Below, piece by piece: positions 15,854-24,338 of a stretch of 64,000 nucleotides of DNA. Source of the DNA: Nonlabens xylanidelens (lineage in GTDB: Bacteria > Bacteroidota > Bacteroidia > Flavobacteriales > Flavobacteriaceae); contig NZ_PTJE01000001.1 of assembly GCF_002934445.1 (NCBI RefSeq), forward strand, positions 930,001 to 994,000. The letters run 5' to 3'. Within the stretch, counting starts at the first letter, position 1. Each line of letters opens with the position of its first letter. A program made the position numbers and the translations under genes. The notes under the pieces were generated by a model that searched no databases, was not told the origin of the DNA, and saw only the letters and a list, made by a program, of their open reading frames with translations.

Positions 15854-18082
15854 CTATAAAGACTCTATTTGTTTAGCAAGTATGTTGTTGATGATTACGT
15901 TCTTAAATACCTTCACGTCATAAGGTTTTATAATGATATCATCCATACCAGAGTCTAGAATACTCTGTCGCATTTCTGCTATTTCTACGGCTGTTAATGC
16001 AATAATAGGTGTGTTATAGGTCTTTTTAATTATTTTAGTAGCATCTAGTCCGTTCATTACTGGCATGTTAACGTCCATTAATATGAGGTCGTAAGTATTG
16101 TGTTCTACTGAGTTTATTGCCTCTTTTCCGTTTTCTACTATGGTGCAAATGGCACCGTCTTTTTCTAAAATCTTTTTAGTCACCATTTGATTGATGCGGT
16201 TGTCCTCGGCAATAAGGATATGTTTGTCCTTTAAGATGTCAGTGTCTACTACATAAGAGTTTTTAGACAGATGCTCTTGCTTATTTACATGGGCTACGAT
16301 TTCATAGATCAGATCAAAGCTGAATGTTGATCCTTTACCTAATTCGGTCTCTAAATTTATATCAGACCCTGATAGATTTAGTAAGCGTTTTACAATAGGC
16401 AGTCCCAGTCCGGTACCTTGGTAATTATAACTAAGAGAGTCCCCTTGTTTAAATTCTTCAAAAATGTGTTCTTTCTTATCTTGTGCAATTCCTTCACCAT
16501 CATCCTTTATGGAAAATCCTAACTTTATATTATTGTCAGGCAGTAAGTGTGTGGTTACGGTAATTTCTATGAGTCCGTTTTCGGTAAATTTACTTGCATT
16601 ACCTATTAGGTTCATTAATATTTGAGACAGTCTCGTCGCATTTCCTTTAACCAGAGCAGGTAAATCATCAGCAAGATGGATAGCGATGTTGTTTTTATTT
16701 TGCCTGCGCATGTATTCAAAGGTGGTGACTATTTTTTCTATTAACTCACGAGGGTTAAATTGTACTTCTTCATCATCTATCTTATCAGAATCAATTTTAT
16801 TAATTTGTAATACATCATTTACTAGAGCTAATAAATAATCGGCAGAGAATTTTAAAGATTTTAAGTCGTCCTCAACATCTTTTTCTTTATTGTTTTCTAA
16901 CAGTATGGTGCTAAGGCCTATTACTCCATATAAAGGTGTGCGCAATTCATGGCTTACTGTGCTGAAAAAGTCACTTTTTGCAAGAGCTAGTTGTTCTGTT
17001 TTGGTTTTTTGATTTAGGTATTGGGTGTTTTTATCTTTTAAAGCTTTATTGAGTTGTTTTCTTTTTTTAGAAAGCTTGAAAGTAAAATAAAGGCCTAAAA
17101 AGGCTATGACTGTAATACATATCAAAGCATAATTAAAGGCTGTTTTTGTGCGTATTTGCTTTTCTTGTAATTCGCTTTCGGCTTCTGATTTTTCTAGATC
17201 TTTTTTAAATTGATCGTTTTTATACGCAGCAGCTAGTCTGTTGTTTTCTATAGCTGCTTTTTCCTTTGCTCTTAACTTAAATACATTTTCATATTTAAGT
17301 CTCGTTTCATATGCTTCTTTGTACTTCTCTTGTGCGGTAAGACTTAGTGAGAATAATTCATATGATCTCTGTAATTCGTCATTGAAGCCTAGATCTTTGC
17401 TTAAAGAAATTGCCGCTAGTAATAAGGAATCTGTCTTTTTATAATCTCCAGAATGAAAGTAATAATTTGCCGTCATGTTATTGATAGAAGAGCGGTAAAG
17501 AGGTTCGTCATATTTCTCAAACATTGCTCCATTAAGTTTATCGATTACCAGTTTCATCTCGGTAAACCTGCCGCTGTCATTTAATGCATCTGCATAGTTA
17601 TGATATATATACTGTAGGCCTAATGTGTCGTTAGTAGCTTTATAAGTTTCTATGGCTTTTAAAGTAAATTCTCTGGCTAGGTTTTGCGTTTTTGGATTTA
17701 GGGAATAGATGCTAGAAAGGTCGCCATATGTATTTGCTAGTATGGTTGGGTCGTTGAGTTCTTTTGCAATATCGTGTGCTAGCTTAAAATTTCTAAGAGC
17801 TTCTATCGTGTCTCCTTGGTTAAGATAGTCGTATCCTAAATAACCATAGGCCCTACTAGCATAAAGATCATCTTTGACTAATAAAGCTAGTTTTAATGTT
17901 CTTAAATTGATTTCAAAGGACTTTACATAATTCCCTTCAGAAAATAAATTGTAGGATTTTTCAAATAAGGAGTCCATTAATTTCACATCTAACACAGTAG
18001 AGTCTTTCTGTGCAGTAGTTGTGCCAGTCCAAAACGTAAATAAAATAAAGAGTAGTGCGTATGGAGCGTTTTTATGCGTCAA
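15854..18082 (-). CDS. Hybrid sensor histidine kinase with periplasmic TPR sensor
   Basis: A 742-residue membrane sensor. A signal peptide (MTHKNAPYALLFILFTFWTG...) leads a periplasmic alpha-helical TPR-like array (about 30-290, e.g. ASRAYGYLGYDYLNQGDTIE), then a coiled coil and one membrane span (about 317-337). The cytoplasmic part holds HisKA (FFSTVSHELRTPLYGV, His about 380), HATPase_c (NLIGNASKFTENGLIEI, DDGEGI, GTGLGLPIVKRL) and a C-terminal receiver (LIAEDNRINQMVTKKIL, phospho-Asp in LMDVNMPVMNG about 669, Lys in IIKPYD). No response regulator or DNA-binding protein is adjacent, so output goes through a separate phosphotransfer protein or the signal ends at its own receiver. Confidence 0.93.
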   Translation of the reverse strand: MTHKNAPYALLFILFTFWTGTTTAQKDSTVLDVKLMDSLFEKSYNLFSEGNYVKSFEINLRTLKLALLVKDDLYASRAYGYLGYDYLNQGDTIEALRNFKLAHDIAKELNDPTILANTYGDLSSIYSLNPKTQNLAREFTLKAIETYKATNDTLGLQYIYHNYADALNDSGRFTEMKLVIDKLNGAMFEKYDEPLYRSSINNMTANYYFHSGDYKKTDSLLLAAISLSKDLGFNDELQRSYELFSLSLTAQEKYKEAYETRLKYENVFKLRAKEKAAIENNRLAAAYKNDQFKKDLEKSEAESELQEKQIRTKTAFNYALICITVIAFLGLYFTFKLSKKRKQLNKALKDKNTQYLNQKTKTEQLALAKSDFFSTVSHELRTPLYGVIGLSTILLENNKEKDVEDDLKSLKFSADYLLALVNDVLQINKIDSDKIDDEEVQFNPRELIEKIVTTFEYMRRQNKNNIAIHLADDLPALVKGNATRLSQILMNLIGNASKFTENGLIEITVTTHLLPDNNIKLGFSIKDDGEGIAQDKKEHIFEEFKQGDSLSYNYQGTGLGLPIVKRLLNLSGSDINLETELGKGSTFSFDLIYEIVAHVNKQEHLSKNSYVVDTDILKDKHILIAEDNRINQMVTKKILEKDGAICTIVENGKEAINSVEHNTYDLILMDVNMPVMNGLDATKIIKKTYNTPIIALTAVEIAEMRQSILDSGMDDIIIKPYDVKVFKNVIINNILAKQIESL

Positions 18083-18315
18083 GTGATTCAGTATAAGATC
18101 TACGGTAAAAATATTATGTTTTTATAATTAAATGGCTCTTTACTTAAAGAAATCAGTGAATGTTTCATATTAAAAACCGTTTGCCGAATAAACCACAGTC
18201 GCAATTAATATTTTAAATACTCATTTATAGATTCTTGTAAATATCTTAGGGCAAAGCATTTTCATTCTCACTGTCTAAACCTTATTTTTGATCATACCCT
18301 AAACAACTATTTCTA

Positions 18316-18906
18316 ATGGACGATTTTATTTTATATGTTAAAGAAGGTTTTTATCACGTTATGAACTTTAACGTCGGTGCATATGATCATGTACTTTTCT
18401 TTATTCTTATGGCAGTGCCATTTTTATTTAATAGTTGGAAAAAGCTTTTAGGACTGAGTCTTGCATTTACAGTAGGTCATATTCTTTCATTATTGCTAGT
18501 GATTTATGGTAAGGTGTCATTTAATAGTTCTTATATAGAGTTTTTAATTGTGGTCACTATAGCTATTACGGCGCTGTATAACATTTTTACAGCAGGAAAA
18601 AGACATCGCGATAACCATAACTGGATCACCATGATATTTGCATTGTTCTTTGGTCTTATCCATGGATTTGGTTTCTCTAGTGGTTTTAAAATGTTAGCTG
18701 CTGGAGCAGAGAGTGATTTGTTAATGTTATTAGAGTTTGCTCTAGGACTGGAGTTGGGTCAGTTGCTTATCATATTAGTGATTTTAATCTTAAACTTTAT
18801 ATTTACAGGGATATTCCGATTTAATAAAAAAGAATGGGTTCAGATTATCTCTTCCATCATTTTAGGAATGATACTGCCATTGTTAATTGTAAGATGGATT
18901 TTTTAA
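18316..18906 (+). CDS. HupE/UreJ-family membrane protein
   Basis: A 196-residue membrane protein with about six spans, of the HupE/UreJ_2 family, whose members include nickel/cobalt permeases. Histidines expected to handle the metal lie in GAYDHVLFFILM, FTVGHILSL and GLIHGFGFSSG. Many Bacteroidota encode this protein without urease or hydrogenase genes, as here, so the cargo is uncertain. It has no operon partner: the upstream gene is divergent and the downstream dCMP deaminase is separated by 122 bp containing a palindrome copy. Confidence 0.82.
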   Translation: MDDFILYVKEGFYHVMNFNVGAYDHVLFFILMAVPFLFNSWKKLLGLSLAFTVGHILSLLLVIYGKVSFNSSYIEFLIVVTIAITALYNIFTAGKRHRDNHNWITMIFALFFGLIHGFGFSSGFKMLAAGAESDLLMLLEFALGLELGQLLIILVILILNFIFTGIFRFNKKEWVQIISSIILGMILPLLIVRWIF

Positions 18907-18921
18907 AAATTGTTTTCATCT

Positions 18922-18937
18922 CGCTTTCGCGAAAGCG
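18922..18937. repeat. Interspersed palindrome, copy 6
   Basis: Perfect core, 15 bp after the stop of the HupE/UreJ-like gene and 91 bp before the dCMP deaminase start. Confidence 0.95.
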
Positions 18938-19028
18938 GAATTTTAAAAATCATTTCAAATACTTACTTATTTTATAAGTACCTAACAAGCTTTTTAACTA
19001 GAAGGCAATTTACTATTATACCAAAAAA

Positions 19029-19457
19029 GTGAAAAAAGAAAAACAACATAGATACGACGTTGCTTATTTGAGAATGGCGACGGAATGGGGTAAATTATCG
19101 CACTGTCAGCGCCGTCAGGTAGGTGCGCTTATCGTACGTGATCGCATGATTATAAGCGATGGTTATAATGGTACACCTAGTGGTTTTGAAAATTTTTGTG
19201 AAGATGACGAGGGTTATACAAAATGGTATGTGCTACATGCTGAGGCTAATGCGATTTTAAAAGTAGCTGGTTCTACACAAAGTTGTCGCGATGCAACGCT
19301 TTATATAACCATGTCACCCTGCAAAGACTGTAGTAAATTAATACATCAAAGTGGCATAAAACGTGTAGTCTACATGGAAGGTTATAAAGATGATAGCGGC
19401 TTGCAATTTCTAGAAAAAGCAGGAGTTATTATAGAACAAATAGAAGAAGTCGATTAA
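19029..19457 (+). CDS. dCMP deaminase family protein
   Basis: Zinc-dependent deaminase of 142 residues, ComEB/dCMP-deaminase type, converting dCMP to dUMP for thymidylate synthesis. The zinc site is HAEANAI (His, catalytic Glu, about 70) with SPCKDCSKLI (two Cys, about 96), and the N-terminal block CQRRQVGALIVRDRMIISDGYNG is typical. It starts with GTG. Its stop overlaps the S41 protease start by one base (TAATG arrangement), so the two are cotranscribed; this pairing is common in Flavobacteria. Confidence 0.9.
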   Translation: MKKEKQHRYDVAYLRMATEWGKLSHCQRRQVGALIVRDRMIISDGYNGTPSGFENFCEDDEGYTKWYVLHAEANAILKVAGSTQSCRDATLYITMSPCKDCSKLIHQSGIKRVVYMEGYKDDSGLQFLEKAGVIIEQIEEVD

Positions 19458-21034
19458 TGAAAAAAAGTTACCTGTATTATCCTTTGTTTTTGGGAATATT
19501 CTTTGCCATAGGTATATGGTTAGGGAGTGCTCTTAACAGTAGTAATTTAGGTGATAATTATATCGCATCTTCTAGCACTGCAAAAAAACGCAAGCTTAAT
19601 AGATTGATAGATCTCATAGACCAGCGTTATGTAGATAAAATCGATACAGATAGTATTGTGGATGTAACGGTAAATGAGATCATGCAAAATCTCGATCCGC
19701 ATTCGGTATACATACCTAGTGACCAGACAGAAGATGTAGAGAATAGCATGAGAGGCGACTTCGTAGGTATAGGAATACGCTTTTTTGTGAATCAGGACTC
19801 CATATCTGTTTTGAGATCTATAGAAGATGGCCCTAGTGATAAGGCTGGAATAAAAGGTGGTGATAAAATATTATATGCAGACGGTAAACCACTATTCGGT
19901 GAGAACGCCGTTTCTACAAATGTTTTAAAAGGAGAAGAAGGTTCTCGTGTTGTTTTAGGAGTTTTAAGACCTGGAGATGATACTGTAATTAATATACCGG
20001 TTACTAGAGGTAATGTAGCTATTAAAAGTATAGATGCTGCTTATATGCTCACGAGAAGTCTAGGGTATATTAAAATTAACCGCTTTGCAGAAACTACCGA
20101 TGCCGAGTTTGAACAAGCAATTAAAGACTTAAAAAAAGCTGGTGCTACTCAAATAGCACTAGATTTAAGAGATAATCCAGGTGGCGTTTTAAGTGCAGCA
20201 GTTCACATAGCCGACGAGTTTCTGGAAGATGATAAGCTGATTCTTTTTCAAAAAGATCGCGATCAAAAACGTAAGGATAGTTATGCTACTGATTACGGCT
20301 CTTATGAAAGTAGTGACGTATTTATCTTAATAAATGAGAATAGTGCTAGTGCAAGTGAAGTAGTAGCAGGTGCTTTACAAGATAATGATACCGGTACTAT
20401 TATAGGTCGCAGGAGTTTTGGTAAAGGACTGGTGCAACAAGAAATTAAATTAGGAGATGGCAGCTCTGTACGTTTAACTATTGCAAGATATTACACACCT
20501 ACTGGTAGGAGTATTCAAAGACCTTATGAAAATGGTAATGAAGATTACTTTAAAGAATACATAGATAGATATAATAATGGAGAGTTATTAGATGAGTCTA
20601 ATATAGAAGTAAACGATTCATTGCGCAAGGTGACACCTGGTGGTAAAGTAGTTTATGGCGGTGGTGGTATTATACCAGACGTTTTTGTGCCTAGTCCAGA
20701 TGGTTATATCTTACAGACTTTAGATTATTTCGGTAGAACAGGATTTGCAGATCAATTCGTTAATAAATACCTGCAAGAAGATGGGCTTTCTATGAGATCT
20801 ATGTCTCAAGAAGAATTCATAAACAACTACGAAGTCTCAGAAAAACTGATGGAAGATTTTATAGTCTATGCACAACTATACAATACAAGCATGAAACTGC
20901 CAGGCTATAGAAGTGAAATAGCTTTGATCATTAAGTCTTCTATGGCAGAGCAGCTTTTTACGACAGAGCTTAAAATCAAATTATTAAATCAAGACGATAT
21001 AATGATTGAAAAGCTGCTGGAATTGAGTAACTAA
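19457..21034 (+). CDS. S41-family C-terminal processing peptidase
   Basis: Periplasmic, membrane-anchored tail-specific protease (CtpA/Prc type), 525 residues. One N-terminal membrane span (residues 5-25), then a helical region (LDPHSVYIPSDQ), a PDZ domain (about 90-180, GIGIRFFVNQDSISVLRSIEDGP), and the S41 domain with LDLRDNPGGVL, the nucleophile Ser in NENSASASEVVAG (about 296) and the Lys in GRRSFGKGLVQ (about 321). It degrades or trims envelope proteins. A C-terminal helical extension of about 110 residues follows the protease domain. Confidence 0.93.
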   Translation: MKKSYLYYPLFLGIFFAIGIWLGSALNSSNLGDNYIASSSTAKKRKLNRLIDLIDQRYVDKIDTDSIVDVTVNEIMQNLDPHSVYIPSDQTEDVENSMRGDFVGIGIRFFVNQDSISVLRSIEDGPSDKAGIKGGDKILYADGKPLFGENAVSTNVLKGEEGSRVVLGVLRPGDDTVINIPVTRGNVAIKSIDAAYMLTRSLGYIKINRFAETTDAEFEQAIKDLKKAGATQIALDLRDNPGGVLSAAVHIADEFLEDDKLILFQKDRDQKRKDSYATDYGSYESSDVFILINENSASASEVVAGALQDNDTGTIIGRRSFGKGLVQQEIKLGDGSSVRLTIARYYTPTGRSIQRPYENGNEDYFKEYIDRYNNGELLDESNIEVNDSLRKVTPGGKVVYGGGGIIPDVFVPSPDGYILQTLDYFGRTGFADQFVNKYLQEDGLSMRSMSQEEFINNYEVSEKLMEDFIVYAQLYNTSMKLPGYRSEIALIIKSSMAEQLFTTELKIKLLNQDDIMIEKLLELSN

Positions 21035-21041
21035 GGGTTGC

Positions 21042-21242
21042 TTAGCTTTTCTCGTATTTGTCCTTAATTTTATAGGATACTAACATGATACTCATGAGTA
21101 TAGCTACACATAATGCTGCCACTATGCTTATAGCGCCTATCTGGCTTTCTCCTTGAAGCAAGTTGTTAAAGTCTAATTTTGTTGCGTTAAAAACGATACT
21201 GGCGATCGCAAGAATTAGGATAAAATAAAATACATATTTCAT
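21042..21242 (-). CDS. Small two-span membrane protein
   Basis: A 66-residue protein with two predicted membrane helices (about 3-20 and 36-56) and a lysine-rich C-terminal tail (YKIKDKYEKS). It begins 2 bp after the marC-family gene on the same strand, so they are cotranscribed. I recognise no family. The tight pairing suggests a helper of the MarC-like protein, but this is inference. Confidence 0.7.
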   Translation of the reverse strand: MKYVFYFILILAIASIVFNATKLDFNNLLQGESQIGAISIVAALCVAILMSIMLVSYKIKDKYEKS

Positions 21243-21244
21243 AA

Positions 21245-21847
21245 CTAGAATAGCTCTTTAATATTTGCTGTAAATAATTTCACAGCTATGGCTAGCAAGA
21301 TAACACCAAAGATTTTTCTAACCACGTTAATTCCTTGTTTACCTATTAGTTTTTCTATGCGACCAGAGTTTTTAAGAACTATGTACACAAAACCGATGTT
21401 GAATATAATCGCTAGTATAATATTAATAGCAGAGTATTCAGATCTTAAAGAAAGTACAGAAGTTAATGTTCCTGCACCAGCAATAAGAGGGAAAGCGATA
21501 GGGATAATCGCAGCAGTTTCCGGCGCGTCATCTTTATAAAGCTGTATACCTAAAATCATTTCTAGAGCAATAAAGAAGATAATAAAAGCACCTGCTACAG
21601 CAAATGAGTTCACGTCTATACCTATAAGTCCCAACATGCTCTCTCCTACAAACATAAAAACGATCATAAGAATACCAGCAACTATAGATGCTTTTTCACT
21701 TTGTACATGACCCACTTTACGTCTTAAATCAACGATAATAGGAATACTACCTATAATGTCAATAACGGCAAAAAGTATCATCCCAGCCGTAAAAGTCTCC
21801 TTAAGATCAAAGGCAGTAAAAAATTCAATAAATGCATTATTTCCCAT
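21245..21847 (-). CDS. MarC-family integral membrane protein
   Basis: A 200-residue membrane protein with about six spans and the MarC/UPF0056 pattern: FAVIDIIGSIPIIVDL near the N-terminus, AGAFIIFFIALEMILGI in the middle, IPIAFPLIAGAGTLTSV later. The family's function is unknown (no proven role in antibiotic export). I start at ATG 21847: the frame is open to a TTG at 21871, but that TTG is the end of the -7 promoter element TACTTTTG, so it cannot be in the message. The small membrane protein gene follows at 2 bp. Confidence 0.88.
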   Translation of the reverse strand: MGNNAFIEFFTAFDLKETFTAGMILFAVIDIIGSIPIIVDLRRKVGHVQSEKASIVAGILMIVFMFVGESMLGLIGIDVNSFAVAGAFIIFFIALEMILGIQLYKDDAPETAAIIPIAFPLIAGAGTLTSVLSLRSEYSAINIILAIIFNIGFVYIVLKNSGRIEKLIGKQGINVVRKIFGVILLAIAVKLFTANIKELF

Positions 21848-21868
21848 AACATCTGTATTTTCAGCGTG

Positions 21869-21876
21869 CAAAAGTA
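21869..21876 (-). promoter_or_regulatory. -7 promoter element of the marC operon
   Basis: Minus-strand TACTTTTG, a full TAnnTTTG match, 21 nt before the ATG at 21847. Its last three bases are the TTG that a naive start caller would pick. Confidence 0.65.
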
Positions 21877-21972
21877 ATTCTAATAAACTGTTTAATGATT
21901 AACAATATAGGTTAAATAAACATTAAGGATAATTAGACACATAAATAACACTTAGTTAATCGCTTAAATGCT

Positions 21973-22021
21973 AATAGCCTTATCGTTACATCGATTAATT
22001 TGATGTGATGATAAGGCTATT
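21973..22021. repeat. Long inverted repeat between marC and rpe
   Basis: Arms AATAGCCTTATC and GATAAGGCTATT pair perfectly over 12 bp, with an inner ACATC/GATGT pairing. There is no strong T-run on either side. It lies 50 bp past the rpe stop and may be a weak terminator or 3' stabiliser. Confidence 0.6.
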
Positions 22022-22071
22022 TAAAGTTTTATTATCGTTATTATAAAGCGACTACGTCACTTATAATTCTA

Positions 22072-22728
22072 CTAGTTAACTAGTTTTTTAAGGCCAGCAA
22101 CGGTAGCTTCTTGATCATTAGACTTAAATACATAGCTACCGGCAACTAGAACATCTGCTCCTGCGTCTACCAGTTGTTTTGCATTTTTATCAGTAACGCC
22201 ACCATCTATTTCTATAAGAGTGTCGGCACCTTTTTCAGTAATTATCTTTTTAAGAGCTTTTACTTTATCATAAGTGTTCTCAATAAAGCTCTGACCACCA
22301 AAACCAGGGTTTACACTCATAATACACACCATATCTAGATCTTGTATAACATCTTTTAATAAATCAACACTGGTATGCGGATTTAATGCTACACCAGCTT
22401 TCATTCCATGTGATTTAATTAACTGTAGCGTTCTATGTAAATGAGTACATGCTTCATAATGTACTGTAAGAATGTCGCAACCTAAATTTGCAAAAGTCTC
22501 TACATATCGATCTGGATCAATGATCATCAAGTGACAATCGATAGTTTTAGTCGCATGCTTTACGATATCTCGCAATACAGGCATGCCAAAGGAGATATTA
22601 GGAACAAAAACGCCATCCATAATATCGATATGAAACCAGTCAGCATCACTGCGGTTAATCATTTCTACATCACGTTGTAGGTTAGCAAAATCTGCTGCAA
22701 GTACTGATGGTGCAATAAGTTTAGACAT
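22072..22728 (-). CDS. rpe: Ribulose-phosphate 3-epimerase
   Basis: Pentose phosphate enzyme interconverting ribulose-5-phosphate and xylulose-5-phosphate, a 218-residue TIM barrel. Motifs are IAPSVLAADFANLQRDVE, DWFHIDIMDGVFVPNISFG (metal His and Asp), IDCHLMI, GVALNPHTS, MSVNPGFGGQSFIE and IEIDGGVTDKN with AGSYVF for phosphate binding. It is a single-gene unit. Its promoter is unusual in that a perfect palindrome copy occupies the -33 region. Confidence 0.96.
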   Translation of the reverse strand: MSKLIAPSVLAADFANLQRDVEMINRSDADWFHIDIMDGVFVPNISFGMPVLRDIVKHATKTIDCHLMIIDPDRYVETFANLGCDILTVHYEACTHLHRTLQLIKSHGMKAGVALNPHTSVDLLKDVIQDLDMVCIMSVNPGFGGQSFIENTYDKVKALKKIITEKGADTLIEIDGGVTDKNAKQLVDAGADVLVAGSYVFKSNDQEATVAGLKKLVN

Positions 22729-22750
22729 CTTGTGTGTTTTAAAGGTTTTG

Positions 22751-22758
22751 CAAATTTA
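22751..22758 (-). promoter_or_regulatory. -7 promoter element of rpe
   Basis: Minus-strand TAAATTTG, 22 nt before the ATG. The palindrome at 22772-22787 starts 13 bp upstream, where the -33 contact should be. Confidence 0.6.
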
Positions 22759-22771
22759 AGTTTTTTGATTC

Positions 22772-22787
22772 CGCTTTCGCGAAAGCG
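22772..22787. repeat. Interspersed palindrome, copy 7
   Basis: Perfect core, 18 bp with flanks, covering the -33 region of the rpe promoter on the minus strand. Confidence 0.95.
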
Positions 22788-22878
22788 GGAGGTAATAATA
22801 TTTTTTCATTTTCTCACTTCTTTTCTTAAAGTTTCTCTTGTTTTTTTAGACGATTCACACCAATGCTTGTCATACAAA

Positions 22879-22949
22879 AGTTAATGTTTAGTTAATGTTT
22901 TTTTTTAAAATTTAGAGGTAATCCCTTTTTTTTTACATTTGAAATGTAA
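22879..22949 (+). promoter_or_regulatory. Promoter region of the 23-25 kb cassette
   Basis: The -7 element TACATTTG (22934-22941) sits inside a 17-bp inverted repeat, TTACATTT-G-AAATGTAA (22933-22949). Two tandem copies of AGTTAATGTTT lie upstream at 22879-22900. This looks like repressor and activator sites around one promoter, with an 82-nt leader to the ATG. The rest of the 22.79-23.03 kb gap holds nothing else I recognise. Confidence 0.5.
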
Positions 22950-23031
22950 TTACAACAAAATCACTTCCCCCTGAAGATGAGGTAGCCGAAAAGCATCAGT
23001 TTAGAGTAGGCGCAAATTAATTTTTATAATA

Positions 23032-23718
23032 ATGAAAAAATTTTTCAAAACATTTCCGCTATTTTTATTACTCTGTTGCTCAGTTTTCACTGGTATACAA
23101 AGTTGTTCTACTGCAGATGAGACGGATGATAATGTCACTTTAAATAATCTAGAAGAGGTCAATCTTTTTAAAAGTATGAAAGCCATTCAGAACGAGTTGA
23201 CTAACAACAATGAATTAATCGATAAAATTAGAAACAATGCTGCCTTAAAATCGTCAGGTAATGATCAACAATTTATCGATCAGGAGAGTTTGGATTATTT
23301 ATTAGATGTTGCCGGAGTATCAAATTTAGAAATTTCTTTAGAAGAGGTAAATTCACTAATCGGAGAGTCGCTTGCAGCTCAAGATTTAGGGTATGATATT
23401 TACATTCAAAACAACATTGCTATGAGTTCACAAGCGAAATTTTATTTAGAAGATATCGTTAATAATGAAACATTTATTGTAGGATTAGAGCAGCAACAAT
23501 CATTTCTAAACTTGTCAAATGAAGAACAAAATATATTAGTTGGTGTTAACAACTACGCTAAGAATTACATTACTAAATCTAAAGATCCGTTCTTTAATGA
23601 TGGATTTTGGGTAGGTAGTTCCGTTGGTTCTGCTTTAGGTCTTTCTATTCCCTTTTGTCCACCATGTGGTTTAGTAGGATGGATTGTTGGAGGGATTGTT
23701 GGATCTTTAACAAAATAA
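23032..23718 (+). CDS. Lipoprotein with C-terminal glycine-zipper segment, unknown
   Basis: A 228-residue exported protein I cannot assign. The signal MKKFFKTFPLFLLLCCSVF ends in a lipobox-like IQSC (Cys 25). Residues about 30-185 are acidic, Asn/Gln-rich and helical. The last 40 residues are quite different: GFWVGSSVGSALGLS, then IPFCPPCGLVGW and IVGGIVGSL, a hydrophobic Gly/Ser zipper with a CPPC pair, like membrane-inserting segments of bacteriocins or Gly-zipper proteins. It starts a cassette with a beta-barrel gene 8 bp downstream. A pore-forming or inter-membrane anchoring role is only inference. Confidence 0.65.
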   Translation: MKKFFKTFPLFLLLCCSVFTGIQSCSTADETDDNVTLNNLEEVNLFKSMKAIQNELTNNNELIDKIRNNAALKSSGNDQQFIDQESLDYLLDVAGVSNLEISLEEVNSLIGESLAAQDLGYDIYIQNNIAMSSQAKFYLEDIVNNETFIVGLEQQQSFLNLSNEEQNILVGVNNYAKNYITKSKDPFFNDGFWVGSSVGSALGLSIPFCPPCGLVGWIVGGIVGSLTK

Positions 23719-23726
23719 TCATCACG

Positions 23727-24338
23727 ATGTCTATTAAAAATAAATTTTTATTAATTCTGATTTTAGTTCTGCTGCCATTAGTTGGGGTTTCACAATCTGA
23801 TGAAAAATCTAATTTATTTGATATTTCATTAAGATCAGGGTTTTCTAGTTATGAAGTTGAAAACCTTTCTAAATCAATTGCTGTAAATTATGGAGCTTAC
23901 ATTTTGAAAGAAATTAAATTAAGTGACCAAAACCGGATCAATTTAGGATTAGGAATCAATAATTTCCAATTTGATTATGTTAACAGTAACCAACTAGATG
24001 TCAATGTACAAAACTCATTTATAGAACTACCCATTGGTTTTAAGAGATATGTTTTTGATTCTGAGAAAAAAAGAGCATTCGTTACGGAAATCGGTGTTGT
24101 TAATAGATTTAAGGTTGATGAGGACATTACTTCATTTCCAGAAATTAACATTGATAAAGATTTTGGTTACAATCTAGCTTATGCAGTAAGTTTAGGTTAT
24201 CACACTACAATAAATACTAAAATGGACTTTTCCTTGGGGTTAATTTACTCAGGAGATTTATTTGATAGTGGTTATAATAATTCCAATGTGATTGATAATC
24301 AAATTAGTATTTATTTTGATTTTAAATTTTTTAATTAA
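23727..24338 (+). CDS. Small outer-membrane beta-barrel protein
   Basis: A 203-residue protein with a signal peptide (MSIKNKFLLILILVLLPLVG, cleavage near VSQ) and alternating beta strands such as DISLRSGFSSYEVEN, NRINLGLGINNFQFDY and FIELPIGFKRYVF. It ends in IYFDFKFFN, the terminal-Phe signature of outer-membrane barrels. About eight strands would fit an OmpA/OmpX-size barrel. The start is ATG 23727; the longer open frame from 23655 overlaps the lipoprotein and lacks a signal. Function unknown, but tight spacing ties it to the two neighbouring lipoproteins. Confidence 0.72.
   Translation: MSIKNKFLLILILVLLPLVGVSQSDEKSNLFDISLRSGFSSYEVENLSKSIAVNYGAYILKEIKLSDQNRINLGLGINNFQFDYVNSNQLDVNVQNSFIELPIGFKRYVFDSEKKRAFVTEIGVVNRFKVDEDITSFPEINIDKDFGYNLAYAVSLGYHTTINTKMDFSLGLIYSGDLFDSGYNNSNVIDNQISIYFDFKFFN

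Noticed and set aside
18083-18315. Possible small gene between the histidine kinase and HupE/UreJ genes
   Set aside because: No open frame with a plausible start or composition; only A/T-rich promoter-like sequence.
22951-23031. Possible RNA element in the long leader of the 23032 gene
   Set aside because: Only weak pairing found by eye; nothing matches a known riboswitch class.
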